Made by a program: the position numbers and the translations under genes. The notes under the pieces are model-generated. The model saw only the letters and a list, made by a program, of their open reading frames with translations. It was not told the DNA's origin and made no database searches. Of a DNA stretch of 64,000 nucleotides, positions 52,983 to 61,371 are shown piece by piece. Origin of the DNA: Phycisphaerales bacterium (lineage in GTDB: Bacteria > Planctomycetota > Phycisphaerae > Phycisphaerales > SM1A02). Every line of letters starts with the position of its first letter. The stretch's first letter is position 1. The stretch is from the NCBI GenBank assembly GCA_022446885.1, contig JAKVBU010000013.1, positions 45,848 to 109,847 on the forward strand. Direction: 5' to 3'.

Positions 52983-54683
52983 CTAGAACAGCGGCCGCAC
53001 GCCCAGACGATTGACGACCTCTTGGCCGAGCACGTCACCGACTCGATCCTCTTCATTGACCACCACATCGGCGCCGGCCTTGAGCAGGAGTCCGCTGTGG
53101 CGGTTGTATCGGCCTCTGGCGATGATCGGCACGTCGGCGGCGAAAGAGCGCACATTCTCAATCACACGCACGGCACTGACCGGGTCGGGCAAGGTCACGA
53201 GCACCGCCGCAGAATCAAGGAGTGAAACTTCGTGCAACAGGTCACGCCGTGTGGCGTCGCCAACAACGGCACCGAGTTCCATGCGCCGCAGGATGTCGGC
53301 GGTGCGCGGATTCATGTCCACCACGACCGCTTCATACCCATGTTCGATGAGCACCTGCAGGGCCATTCGGCCTGAGGGGCCACCACCAACGATCACGACA
53401 TGGCCGCTGCGCTGCGTGCCATGTGCTTCTACCGTCTTCCCCTCCCGACCACACCAACGCGCAACAGCCTCACCCGTTGGCCGAGCCGCCCACATCAGCA
53501 CCGGCACCGCCAGCAAGGTGAACAGTGATGCACTGGTGAGCACCTGAAACGTCGCCTTGTCCAGCAGCCCGGCGTCTCTGCCCACAGCCCCCAATACGAA
53601 GGAGAACTCGCCGATCTCGGCAACGACAAGCCCGGCCCCGATCGCTGCGGCCAGTGTCGCGCCGCTCAACAGAGCCGCAGTCGCCGCCAGCAGCGCCTTG
53701 CCCACGATCAAGGCGAGCGCCACACCCAGCACCAACCACAAGTGGCTGTCCTGCGCGATCCAACCAGGGTCAGCAAGCGTGCCGATGCTCGCAAAGAAGA
53801 GCGTCAAGAACACTGCCTTGAGCACGGCCACGTCGCTGCGGATCTGCCGGGCAAAGGGCGAGTCGGCAAGCGCCAAACCGGTGAGAAAAGCCCCCAAGGC
53901 CGGCGAGAGCCCAACTTGCTGGCAGAAGAACGCAGCCAACAAACCCGCGACGACAGCCATCACCACCGGCAGATCGTGATTGCCGCTGGTGTTGCCACGC
54001 TTGAACAGATGCGGCAACACCCACAGCCCCGCGATCAGCACCGCGGCAACCACAACGACCAGCGCCCAAGCCACCTGCTCGAGCGCTTCGGCCACACTCT
54101 GGCCCTCGGTAGACGAACCCATGAACGTCACCAGCAGCACCAGCGGCACCAACGCCACATCCTGCGTGATGAGGATGCCCAGAGACAGGCGACCGTGCGG
54201 CGACTCGGTCTCACCGCGATCTGCAAGTAGCCCGGCAACGGCGGCAGTCGAACTCAATGAAACGATCGCACCGATGGCAATGCCGCTCTTGAGGCCCAGC
54301 CCCAAGAGCATCGACACACCCGCGCACACGGCCCCCGTGATCAGAATCTGCAGAATGCCCGCCAGCGCCGCCGATGCCCCGAATGCCTTCAGTTTCGATC
54401 GCGTGATTTCCAAACCGATCGTGAACAGCAGAAGCGCAACGCCCACCTCGGCCACGGTGCCAATGGCGGCCAGCGCGTCTCCTTCACCGACGAAGTTCAG
54501 CGCCCCGGGGCCCACCAACACGCCGGCCAACATGGCGCCGACAATTGAACTGAGCCCGATACGCTCGCAGATCATGCCCATGAGCGCCGCAACGCCCAGG
54601 AGGATCACGACGTCACCCATGAGCACCCAAGTCATGGCAGACGCCTCGTCGGCGTTGACACTCACCGCCAACATCAAGCCCAC
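52983..54683 (-). CDS. Kef-type monovalent cation:proton antiporter with RCK domain
   Basis: 566 residues. The N-terminal two thirds has about twelve membrane segments in CPA2 arrangement (GVLVGPGALNF, GLEITRSKLK, FLTGLALADSPFA). From about residue 425 there is a TrkA-N/RCK Rossmann domain with VVIVGGGPSGRMA and VVVDMNPR. It exchanges K+ or Na+ for H+, gated by nucleotide or glutathione-type ligand. Its stop lies 27 bases before comM begins, and its start overlaps the plsC end. The ion is not certain. Confidence 0.9.
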   Translation of the reverse strand: MGLMLAVSVNADEASAMTWVLMGDVVILLGVAALMGMICERIGLSSIVGAMLAGVLVGPGALNFVGEGDALAAIGTVAEVGVALLLFTIGLEITRSKLKAFGASAALAGILQILITGAVCAGVSMLLGLGLKSGIAIGAIVSLSSTAAVAGLLADRGETESPHGRLSLGILITQDVALVPLVLLVTFMGSSTEGQSVAEALEQVAWALVVVVAAVLIAGLWVLPHLFKRGNTSGNHDLPVVMAVVAGLLAAFFCQQVGLSPALGAFLTGLALADSPFARQIRSDVAVLKAVFLTLFFASIGTLADPGWIAQDSHLWLVLGVALALIVGKALLAATAALLSGATLAAAIGAGLVVAEIGEFSFVLGAVGRDAGLLDKATFQVLTSASLFTLLAVPVLMWAARPTGEAVARWCGREGKTVEAHGTQRSGHVVIVGGGPSGRMALQVLIEHGYEAVVVDMNPRTADILRRMELGAVVGDATRRDLLHEVSLLDSAAVLVTLPDPVSAVRVIENVRSFAADVPIIARGRYNRHSGLLLKAGADVVVNEEDRVGDVLGQEVVNRLGVRPLF

Positions 54684-55354
54684 CAGCGAGCCTCCTCCGA
54701 GAGTCGCGTCACCTCTGCGTGCAGACGTTCCAGCGCCGCCTCTTCACCCAATTCCAGAAGTTCCTCGCAGGGAATGGGGGCTCCGATGCACACACCCATC
54801 CGACCGCCCAACCGCGGCCGAGATTGTCCCGGCGGCCAGATGTCGCCCGTTCCGGCGACCCCCATCGGTAAGACGGGCGCGCCACCACGCTTGATGAGGA
54901 CCCACGCCCCCCGCTGAAACTCGTGTACCCGACCATCTGCGAATCGACTGCCCTCGGGATAGATCGTCGCCACCCGGCCCTGCTTGAGTTCGTTGATCAT
55001 GGCCCGCATGGCGGCCGTGTCATCCTGCCCCTGCTCGATGGGAATCGACCCATAGGCAGTTCCGATCAGCCAGCCGGGAATACCCGCTCCGTCGATCAGG
55101 GAACGACGGGCAAGTGAGCGTGGGGCTCGATCACAGAGCAGTGAACCGGTGAGCATGGGATCGAAGTGCGACTGGTGATTGGAAACAACCAGCACCGGTC
55201 CGCTTGCGGGCAGGTGCGCTCTACCGCTGCAGCGCAGCCCCCAAACGAAGCCGAAAATCGTCCGCACGACAAATGAAATGGTGGTCCACCAAAACAGCAG
55301 TGAAAACCAGCCAAACCAGTTGCTGCGACGGCCAAACTGCAGTGCGGAAAGCAT
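54674..55354 (-). CDS. plsC: 1-acyl-sn-glycerol-3-phosphate acyltransferase
   Basis: 226 residues. An N-terminal membrane segment (about 12-38) precedes the NHxxxxD motif (NHQSHFDPML, about 58) and PEGSRFADG, the glycerophosphate-binding motif (about 133). It makes phosphatidic acid from lysophosphatidic acid, using the product chain started by GpsA. It lies 3 bases from cmk and overlaps the Kef-type gene by 10 bases. Confidence 0.93.
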   Translation of the reverse strand: MLSALQFGRRSNWFGWFSLLFWWTTISFVVRTIFGFVWGLRCSGRAHLPASGPVLVVSNHQSHFDPMLTGSLLCDRAPRSLARRSLIDGAGIPGWLIGTAYGSIPIEQGQDDTAAMRAMINELKQGRVATIYPEGSRFADGRVHEFQRGAWVLIKRGGAPVLPMGVAGTGDIWPPGQSRPRLGGRMGVCIGAPIPCEELLELGEEAALERLHAEVTRLSEEARWWA

Positions 55355-55357
55355 CTC

Positions 55358-56029
55358 TCAGGCCGCCTCCACCATTTCCACCATCATCTGCACCACCTCG
55401 TCGATGGTCATTCCGGTGGAGTCGACCCTGAGGGCACCCTCGGGCTCGACGAGTGGTGCAGCGGCCCGGGATGCATCTATGCCGTCGCGGTGATTGATTT
55501 CGTCGGCCACGGCCTGTGCGTCGGCCACCTGCCCTCGACGCTCCAATTGTTGCACCCGACGTTGAATTCGCTCCTTCACATCGGCCGTCAGATAGAAGCG
55601 AACATCGGCATCGGGAAAGACTACGGACCCCTGATCACGCCCCTCGGACACCAGACGAGGACAGGCCTGAGCAACGGCCCGTTGCATCCGTACCATCAGT
55701 GATCGAACTTCGGGCGCAGCTGACACCTCGGACACCACCGCGCCAACTTCGCCGGATCGAATCTGAGCTTCGACGTCAACACCATCGAGTCGCATGACCG
55801 GCGGATCGACACTCGTGTCGAACTCGATGGCATGCTTCGAACAGGCCTCGGCAATGGCGGGCCCATTGGTTGGGTCGATGTGCTCACGCAGGGCGATCAA
55901 CGCTGCGGTGCGATACATGGCCCCGGTGTCGAGACGTGCCAGCCCCAGCCGGCCAGCAAGCGCGGCAGCCACCGTTGACTTTCCGGTGCCAGCCGGGCCG
56001 TCGATTGTGATGATCAGCGGCTCACTCAC
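55358..56029 (-). CDS. cmk: Cytidylate kinase
   Basis: 223 residues from the GTG at 56029. The P-loop GPAGTGKS is at 11-18, and the CMP-binding motif LDTGAMYRTAALIAL is next. The C-terminal part has EGRDQGSVVFPDADVRFYLTA, like the usual EGRDIGTVVFPDA. It phosphorylates CMP and dCMP. Its start overlaps the TIM-barrel gene by 8 bases and it precedes plsC, a cmk-plsC pair that occurs in other bacteria too. Confidence 0.95.
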   Translation of the reverse strand: MSEPLIITIDGPAGTGKSTVAAALAGRLGLARLDTGAMYRTAALIALREHIDPTNGPAIAEACSKHAIEFDTSVDPPVMRLDGVDVEAQIRSGEVGAVVSEVSAAPEVRSLMVRMQRAVAQACPRLVSEGRDQGSVVFPDADVRFYLTADVKERIQRRVQQLERRGQVADAQAVADEINHRDGIDASRAAAPLVEPEGALRVDSTGMTIDEVVQMMVEMVEAA

Positions 56030-56813
56030 CGTCTTCGGCGTCGATGGCCTGTTGCAGAATGTCGCGGGCCGTCTCGATGGACGACTCGACCTTCGACGCT
56101 CCGCAAAACTCGATAGCGACGGTGTTCTGGTATCCCACACGCTTGAGCGTCTGGATCGATGCGGCCAAGTCTGCCCCCTTGTGCCCACCATTGGGCGAGA
56201 AGCCCTCGACCCGAATGTGGACCGCCCCGGCATACGGGGCCAAGCGACGCAGGTGCTCCACTGGATCATCGCCATCGCCATACACGGGCAGCACACCGAT
56301 GCGGAATCCACCAACCCGCTTCACGAGGTCAATGAGGCCGTCAGCCTTCGAGGAGAGCCCCTTGCCGATGGCCAACAGGAGATTGAGCTCTCTCGACTCG
56401 ATGCCGTTCATGACAGCTCGAAGTTCCGTCACGGCCCGCTCTTGGGCAGATTCATCAGTCGCGGACACGTCCGTCACAACCGACACGCCATTGCAGCCGA
56501 GGCGATCTGCTGCCGCGGCGAGCCGTTTGATCCGATCGCTTGAGGCCATGCTGGAAGCCTCATCGTGGCCGAATCGCAGGCTTGTTCGGTCTACCAGGAC
56601 CAGGCAGGGGCAGGCTGCCTTGTCCGCCTGATCACGGAGCTTGTCCAGATCACGGGCGCTCCAGCCGCCCAACTGATCGGCATCGACATTCAGCCCGCGA
56701 AGTTGCAGTTGGTCCATGGCCAACGCCGGCACGGTGTGAAGATCATCCGGGCGACTCCCCTTCTTCAACAGGGGCTGCACGGATCCGGTTGTGAGGGTCA
56801 GCAGCAGGGTCAT
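56022..56813 (-). CDS. Xylose-isomerase-like TIM-barrel protein
   Basis: 263 residues from the ATG at 56813. The sequence has the pattern of the AP-endonuclease-2/sugar-isomerase superfamily: repeated beta-alpha units, a HIRVEGFSPNGGHKGAD strand, and NTVAIEFCGA near the end. The usual metal-binding His/Glu pattern is only partly clear. It may act on a sugar or sugar phosphate. Context with cmk and plsC gives no further clue. Confidence 0.6.
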   Translation of the reverse strand: MTLLLTLTTGSVQPLLKKGSRPDDLHTVPALAMDQLQLRGLNVDADQLGGWSARDLDKLRDQADKAACPCLVLVDRTSLRFGHDEASSMASSDRIKRLAAAADRLGCNGVSVVTDVSATDESAQERAVTELRAVMNGIESRELNLLLAIGKGLSSKADGLIDLVKRVGGFRIGVLPVYGDGDDPVEHLRRLAPYAGAVHIRVEGFSPNGGHKGADLAASIQTLKRVGYQNTVAIEFCGASKVESSIETARDILQQAIDAEDGE

Positions 56814-56897
56814 GCGGTCTATCTGGTCCAGAAAGGTAGCCGCAGGAGGATAGCGGATCCACGCAGAGGGGGTTCGCCGCGGCGACCCCCTTGGGGC

Positions 56898-56903
56898 TAC
56901 CAT
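56898..56903 (+). promoter_or_regulatory. gcvH: Possible -10 element (TACCAT) of gcvH
   Basis: TACCAT ends 24 bases before the ATG at 56928. AGGGAG at 56917-56922, 5 bases before the ATG, is a good ribosome binding site. So gcvH would have a short leader with ribosome binding site, unlike the leaderless genes. Confidence 0.35.
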
Positions 56904-56927
56904 GCCCGGCTGCATCAGGGAGCACCC

Positions 56928-57302
56928 ATGACCACCGAAAGACGATTCTCAGATAGCCATGAGTGGTTCGAAGTCCATGAAGACGTCGTCACTGTCGGGC
57001 TCACGCAGTACGCGGTCAACGAACTGACCGATGTCACCTTTGTCGAGATGCGACCATCGGGCTCTTCCGTGTCGGCGGGCGATGCCGTGGGTGAAGTTGA
57101 GTCCGTCAAGACCACCAGCGACGTCTATTCGGTCATCGGCGGCGAGATCATCGAGGTGAACCAGGCAGCCATCGATGATCCCGCCCTGCTCAACCGCGAT
57201 GCCGCCGGTGAAGGCTGGCTCGTGAAGATCAGGACCTCCGATACGTCGCCGATCGACGCCCTGCTCGACGCGGCCACCTACGAAGGCCGCTACCCAGTCT
57301 GA
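56928..57302 (+). CDS. gcvH: Glycine cleavage system H protein
   Basis: 124 residues. The lipoylated Lys is K61 in ESVKTTSDVYS, and the SHEWF and VTFVEMRPSG strands are typical. H protein carries the methylamine group between the P and T enzymes. No gcvT, gcvP or lipoyl-attachment gene is in the window, so the rest of the system is elsewhere. It is 38 bases before uvrB. Confidence 0.95.
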   Translation: MTTERRFSDSHEWFEVHEDVVTVGLTQYAVNELTDVTFVEMRPSGSSVSAGDAVGEVESVKTTSDVYSVIGGEIIEVNQAAIDDPALLNRDAAGEGWLVKIRTSDTSPIDALLDAATYEGRYPV

Positions 57303-57340
57303 CACGAATCGAACCCCTTCGAGCCCCGGGAGGCGTATCC

Positions 57341-59422
57341 ATGGCCTTCCACATCAGTGCCGACTACGAGCCCACGGGTGATCAGCCCGCGGCTATCGAT
57401 GCGCTTGAGAAGGGAATACGAGACGGACGCCGCTGGCAGACCCTTCTGGGCGCCACGGGCACCGGCAAGACATTCACAATGGCCAATGTCATCGCCCGAT
57501 TCGACCGTCCCGCCCTCGTGCTCAGCCACAACAAGACCCTTGCGGCCCAACTGTACGAAGAGTTCAGGGCGCTGTTCCCTGACAACATCGTCAGTTACTT
57601 CGTGAGCTATTACGACTATTACCAGCCCGAGGCCTATATCCCCCAGCGGGATATCTACATCGAGAAAGACGCGGCCCGAAACGACGAACTCGACCGGCTG
57701 CGGCTGTCGGCCACGAGCAATCTGCTCTCTCGGCGTGATGTAATCATCGTCGCCAGTGTCTCGGCCATCTTTGGCTTGGGATCACCTTCGACCTACGGCG
57801 AACGAGTGCTGGCCCTGCGAGAGGGCGGGCGAATCGACCGACGCAGTTTGCTCAAGGCACTCACGGACATGCAGTACGACCGCGGCGAACTTGAGTTCTC
57901 TCGCGGTCGATTCCGGGTGCGGGGCGATGTTGTCGAGGTCTTTCCCGCCCACGAGCAGCACGCTGTTCGCATCGAGTGCTTTGGAGACGAGATCGAACGT
58001 CTCGAACTGATCCACCCGGTGTCTGGCGAACCTCTGGCTCGCGAGCGAGAGGTGTTCATCTTCCCGGCGGTGCACTACGTTCTTCCCGAAGATCAATTGG
58101 AAGCGGCGCTCGCCGACATTCTCGAAGAGTGCACCAGGCGGGTGGCGCAGCTCATGAAGGAAGGCCACCTGCTTGAAGCGCAGCGGCTCAAGGCCCGCAC
58201 CCGCTACGACGTGGAGATGATGCGTGAGACGGGCTACTGCCCTGGCGTGGAGAACTATGCCCGCCACCTGGAACGACGAGCCCCCGGCACTCGTCCATCG
58301 ACTCTGCTGGACTACTTCGACCATGTCCCCGGTGGCGGAAAACGCGAGTGGACGCTGTTCATCGACGAGTCTCATGTGACCATTCCTCAGATTCGAGCCA
58401 TGTACAACGGCGATCGAGCCCGAAAACAGGTGCTCGTCGATCATGGGTTCCGGCTGCCCTCCTGTCTGGACAACCGCCCGCTGATGTTCGATGAGTTCCT
58501 CGAGATCGTCCCCACCGCAGTCTGCGTGTCGGCCACGCCCGCCCCCTGGGAGCTGGAGCAGTCTCAAGGCGTGAGCGCCGAACAGGTCATACGCCCCACC
58601 GGGCTGCTCGACCCCGTCGTTGAAGTGCGGCCTGCCCGGGGGCAGGTGCCGGATCTTGTCGAATCTTGTGCCAAGGTCGCCGCGGGAGGTGAGCGAGCGA
58701 TCGCCACAGTGCTCACCAAGCGAATGGCGGAAGACCTCACAGGCTTCCTCGATGAGCGAGGGCTCAAGGTGCGCTGGCTGCACAGCGACATCGACACGCT
58801 TGACCGGCTGGAGATCCTCACTGACCTGCGGGCGGGCGATTTCGACGTGCTGGTCGGCGTCAATCTGCTGCGTGAGGGGCTCGACTTGCCGGAGGTCGCA
58901 CTCGTTTGCGTGCTCGACGCCGACCAACAGGGCTTTCTCCGAAGCGAAACCAGCCTCGTACAGACCATCGGGCGTGCGGCACGCAACGCCAATGCCCGGT
59001 GCATCCTCTATGGCGACACCATCACCGAGCAGATGCAGGCCGCCATGGACGAGACGTTGCGGCGACGGACCATTCAGGAAGACTGGAATACTGCCCACGA
59101 CATCACGCCAACGACCATCGTCAAGTCGATTCGGCGAGGGATGGAGCGAGAGTTGGAGGCCCGCCGAATGGCCCAGCGGGTCATCAGCGGCGAGGAAGGC
59201 GACCTCGACGATCGCCTGGCCCTGATCGAGTCTTTGGAGTCTCAGATGCTCGCTGCCGCTGACGCGCTGCAGTTTGAACTGGCCGCCAGTTGCCGAGATC
59301 GGGTCAAGGCGCTGCGAGACGGGCGGCCCGATCCCGGCGAGGGTGGGTCGAAGCGCTCTGGCAAGGCGGGGCGGCCCCGTTCCAGAGCTGGCATTACGAA
59401 GGGTCGGAGGCGCAAGACTTGA
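57341..59422 (+). CDS. uvrB: Excinuclease ABC subunit B
   Basis: 693 residues, full length. Walker A is GATGTGKT (37-44), the damage-probing beta-hairpin has YYDYYQPEAYIP, and the helicase motifs include FIDESHVTIPQ and ARNANAR. A C-terminal UVR motif (about 630-665) is present. It verifies DNA damage in nucleotide excision repair with UvrA and UvrC, neither of which is here. GGGAGG lies 7 bases upstream of the ATG. An 18-bp repeat array begins inside its last codons. Confidence 0.97.
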   Translation: MAFHISADYEPTGDQPAAIDALEKGIRDGRRWQTLLGATGTGKTFTMANVIARFDRPALVLSHNKTLAAQLYEEFRALFPDNIVSYFVSYYDYYQPEAYIPQRDIYIEKDAARNDELDRLRLSATSNLLSRRDVIIVASVSAIFGLGSPSTYGERVLALREGGRIDRRSLLKALTDMQYDRGELEFSRGRFRVRGDVVEVFPAHEQHAVRIECFGDEIERLELIHPVSGEPLAREREVFIFPAVHYVLPEDQLEAALADILEECTRRVAQLMKEGHLLEAQRLKARTRYDVEMMRETGYCPGVENYARHLERRAPGTRPSTLLDYFDHVPGGGKREWTLFIDESHVTIPQIRAMYNGDRARKQVLVDHGFRLPSCLDNRPLMFDEFLEIVPTAVCVSATPAPWELEQSQGVSAEQVIRPTGLLDPVVEVRPARGQVPDLVESCAKVAAGGERAIATVLTKRMAEDLTGFLDERGLKVRWLHSDIDTLDRLEILTDLRAGDFDVLVGVNLLREGLDLPEVALVCVLDADQQGFLRSETSLVQTIGRAARNANARCILYGDTITEQMQAAMDETLRRRTIQEDWNTAHDITPTTIVKSIRRGMERELEARRMAQRVISGEEGDLDDRLALIESLESQMLAAADALQFELAASCRDRVKALRDGRPDPGEGGSKRSGKAGRPRSRAGITKGRRRKT

Positions 59423-59469
59423 GCCCAGTACAGGACTTCAGCCCAGTACAAGACTTGAGCCCCGTACAA
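59416..59469 (+). repeat. Three tandem copies of an 18-bp repeat between uvrB and purD
   Basis: The copies are gacttgagcccagtacag, gacttcagcccagtacaa and gacttgagccccgtacaa, without gap. They begin in the last codons of uvrB and end in the TACAAT hexamer before purD, so the last repeat unit supplies the putative promoter. In frame they would read as a six-residue repeat, but no gene uses that frame. Confidence 0.8.
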
Positions 59470-59470
59470 T
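59465..59470 (+). promoter_or_regulatory. purD: TACAAT -10-like hexamer 6 bases before purD
   Basis: TACAAT matches the -10 consensus at five of six bases; gccctg and the ATG at 59477 follow. No ribosome binding site lies between, so translation may start at the 5' end of the mRNA. Confidence 0.45.
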
Positions 59471-59476
59471 GCCCTG

Positions 59477-60952
59477 ATGGCCGACTCCAGCCGTCAACTC
59501 ACGATGCCCGAAACCTGCACGATCCTGCTCATTGGTGGCGGTGGTCGAGAACATGCACTGGCATGGAAGCTCAAGCAGTCGCCCCGCTGCGGCACGATCT
59601 GGGCAACAGATCCTGGCAACGGCGGCCTGGCCCCGCTGGTGAAGCCCTGCCCACATCGGTGGGACGCAAGCAATACCTTCCCACTCACGAATTGGTGCGA
59701 TAAACAGGGCATCGATCTCGTCGTGGTCGGCCCGGAGGTACCACTCGCAGAGGGCATCGCTGATGTCCTGTCTACCGACACAAGACTGGTATTCGGACCG
59801 AGCAAGGAGGGGGCCAGACTCGAAGCCGACAAGGTCTTCGCCAAGGAGATCATGCGCGAGGCATCCGTCCCCACGGCCGAGGGGCGGTCATTCGAGTCTG
59901 CCAATGCTGCCCGGCGGTATCTGCTGCGAAGCCTCGATCGTGAACTGCACGGATTGGGACTGGGCGCGGAGTCAGTGCTCATGGAGCGATGGCTCACCAC
60001 AGCCGATGATCGCGGCGAAGTGCCGATGCCCCCTCTGGAGGGGAAGCTGGGCGAGGTTATCGAAGTCCGACAGGACCCGGTCGTGATCAAGGCATCAGGT
60101 CTGGCTGCGGGCAAGGGCGTTGTCGTCTGTGAGACGACAGCTCAAGCCCTCGCGGCGATCGACGAGATCATGACAGACAAAGTTTTCGGCGCTGCCGGCG
60201 ACCGCGTCATCATCGAAGAGAAACTTGAGGGCCAGGAAGTCTCAGTGCTCGCGTTGACCGACGGTGAGACGATCTGGATCCTCGACCCCTGTCAGGATCA
60301 CAAGCAGGTAGGTGAGGGCGATGTCGGCCCCAATACCGGTGGCATGGGCGCTTACTGCCCCACGCCTCTGCTCGATGAAGAGACCTTTGAGATCATCGAA
60401 CAGACAATTCTTCTGCCGACGGTCGATGCGTTGCGCCGTCGCGAGATCGAGTTCCGGGGCGTGCTCTATGCAGGCTTGATGCTCACGCCTGGTGGCCCCA
60501 AGGTGCTGGAGTTCAATGTTCGTTTTGGTGACCCCGAGTGTCAGCCACTCATGGCCAGGCTCGAAGGCGACCTTGTTGAAGTGCTCTGGCTCACTGCTGC
60601 GGGCCGCCTGTCCCAAGCGTCGATTGAGTTTGACGAACGAACCGCCTGCTGTGTCGTGCTCTGCTCCGAGGGGTACCCCGGTGCGTACGAAAAGGGGCGG
60701 CCCATCAGCGGCATCGACGATGCCGCCAGCGATGACGTGATCGTCTTCCATGCTGGCACCTGCGTGAATCACGAGGGGCAACTCGTGACCAACGGCGGCC
60801 GGGTCGCGGGGGTCACGGCGCTGGCCGACGATCTTCCAGCTGCACAGGCCATCGCCAATGACGCGGCCGAGCGCATCGCGTTCGACGGCGCGTTCTTCCG
60901 AAGGGACATCGGCCAGCGGGTGGCTGATCTCTCAACCTCAGTACCGCGTTGA
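59477..60952 (+). CDS. purD: Phosphoribosylamine--glycine ligase
   Basis: 491 residues, compared with about 425 in typical PurD. The N-terminal motif LLIGGGGREHALAWKL and GPEVPLAEGIAD, the ATP-grasp strand PVVIKASGLAAGKGVVV (about 201-217, where KADGLAAGKG is usual), and the metal motif LEFNVRFGDPE are all present. Residues about 152-199 are an insertion ahead of the ATP-grasp strand. It ligates glycine to phosphoribosylamine in purine synthesis; purN is at 24604. Confidence 0.95.
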   Translation: MADSSRQLTMPETCTILLIGGGGREHALAWKLKQSPRCGTIWATDPGNGGLAPLVKPCPHRWDASNTFPLTNWCDKQGIDLVVVGPEVPLAEGIADVLSTDTRLVFGPSKEGARLEADKVFAKEIMREASVPTAEGRSFESANAARRYLLRSLDRELHGLGLGAESVLMERWLTTADDRGEVPMPPLEGKLGEVIEVRQDPVVIKASGLAAGKGVVVCETTAQALAAIDEIMTDKVFGAAGDRVIIEEKLEGQEVSVLALTDGETIWILDPCQDHKQVGEGDVGPNTGGMGAYCPTPLLDEETFEIIEQTILLPTVDALRRREIEFRGVLYAGLMLTPGGPKVLEFNVRFGDPECQPLMARLEGDLVEVLWLTAAGRLSQASIEFDERTACCVVLCSEGYPGAYEKGRPISGIDDAASDDVIVFHAGTCVNHEGQLVTNGGRVAGVTALADDLPAAQAIANDAAERIAFDGAFFRRDIGQRVADLSTSVPR

Positions 60953-60955
60953 GTT

Positions 60956-61003
60956 GAACTCGGGCCCATCCGGAACTCAGGCCTGTACTGAAGTCAGGCA
61001 GGC
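60956..61003 (+). repeat. Three degenerate tandem copies of a 17-bp repeat after purD
   Basis: The copies begin GAACTCGGGC, GAACTCAGGC and GAAGTCAGGC at 17-base steps (60956, 60973, 60990). They sit in the 41-base gap between the convergent purD and the membrane gene, and the last copy runs into that gene. They are less perfect than the 16-bp and 18-bp arrays. Confidence 0.5.
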
Positions 61004-61335
61004 GGTCCTGCGGTCGCGGCCATCACGCTTGCGGCTGCAAAGAAGCACATCAGCAGGGGCACCCCCACCAGCAGCACGCGAGCCAGCAGCGTGCTGATGA
61101 GACCGCCTGCCAGCGCCAGCCCCTGCGTGCCCTCCTTGGTCAACGCGTTGCCCGCGACCGAAAGTCCCCAGGCTGATCCTGCACAGATGGCCCAGACGAT
61201 GGGCCAGACCCAAATGGCACGAGCGGGCAGGGCCGGGGCTCCAACCGCAACAAGCCAAGACCAGAGCCAGAGCACTTGGGCAACTGCCCCCAGCGCAATT
61301 GACAGAACCAGTGCAGCTGGCGAGAAGCCGCTCAA
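60994..61335 (-). CDS. Hypothetical integral membrane protein
   Basis: 113 residues with about three to four hydrophobic segments (about 5-30, 40-60, 75-108) and few charges. I recognise no family. It is preceded by the Cys-rich/dockerin gene after 36 bases on the same strand and is convergent with purD. It may not be functionally linked to either. Confidence 0.45.
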   Translation of the reverse strand: MSGFSPAALVLSIALGAVAQVLWLWSWLVAVGAPALPARAIWVWPIVWAICAGSAWGLSVAGNALTKEGTQGLALAGGLISTLLARVLLVGVPLLMCFFAAASVMAATAGPPA

Positions 61336-61371
61336 TGCAGAATTCCGGTCAAGGCAGGACCCATCAACGTG

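Noticed and set aside
57782..59098. Long open frame on the minus strand (about 440 codons)
   Set aside because: It lies fully inside uvrB, is opposite in strand, has no family-like motif and has the biased composition of an antisense frame in GC-rich DNA.
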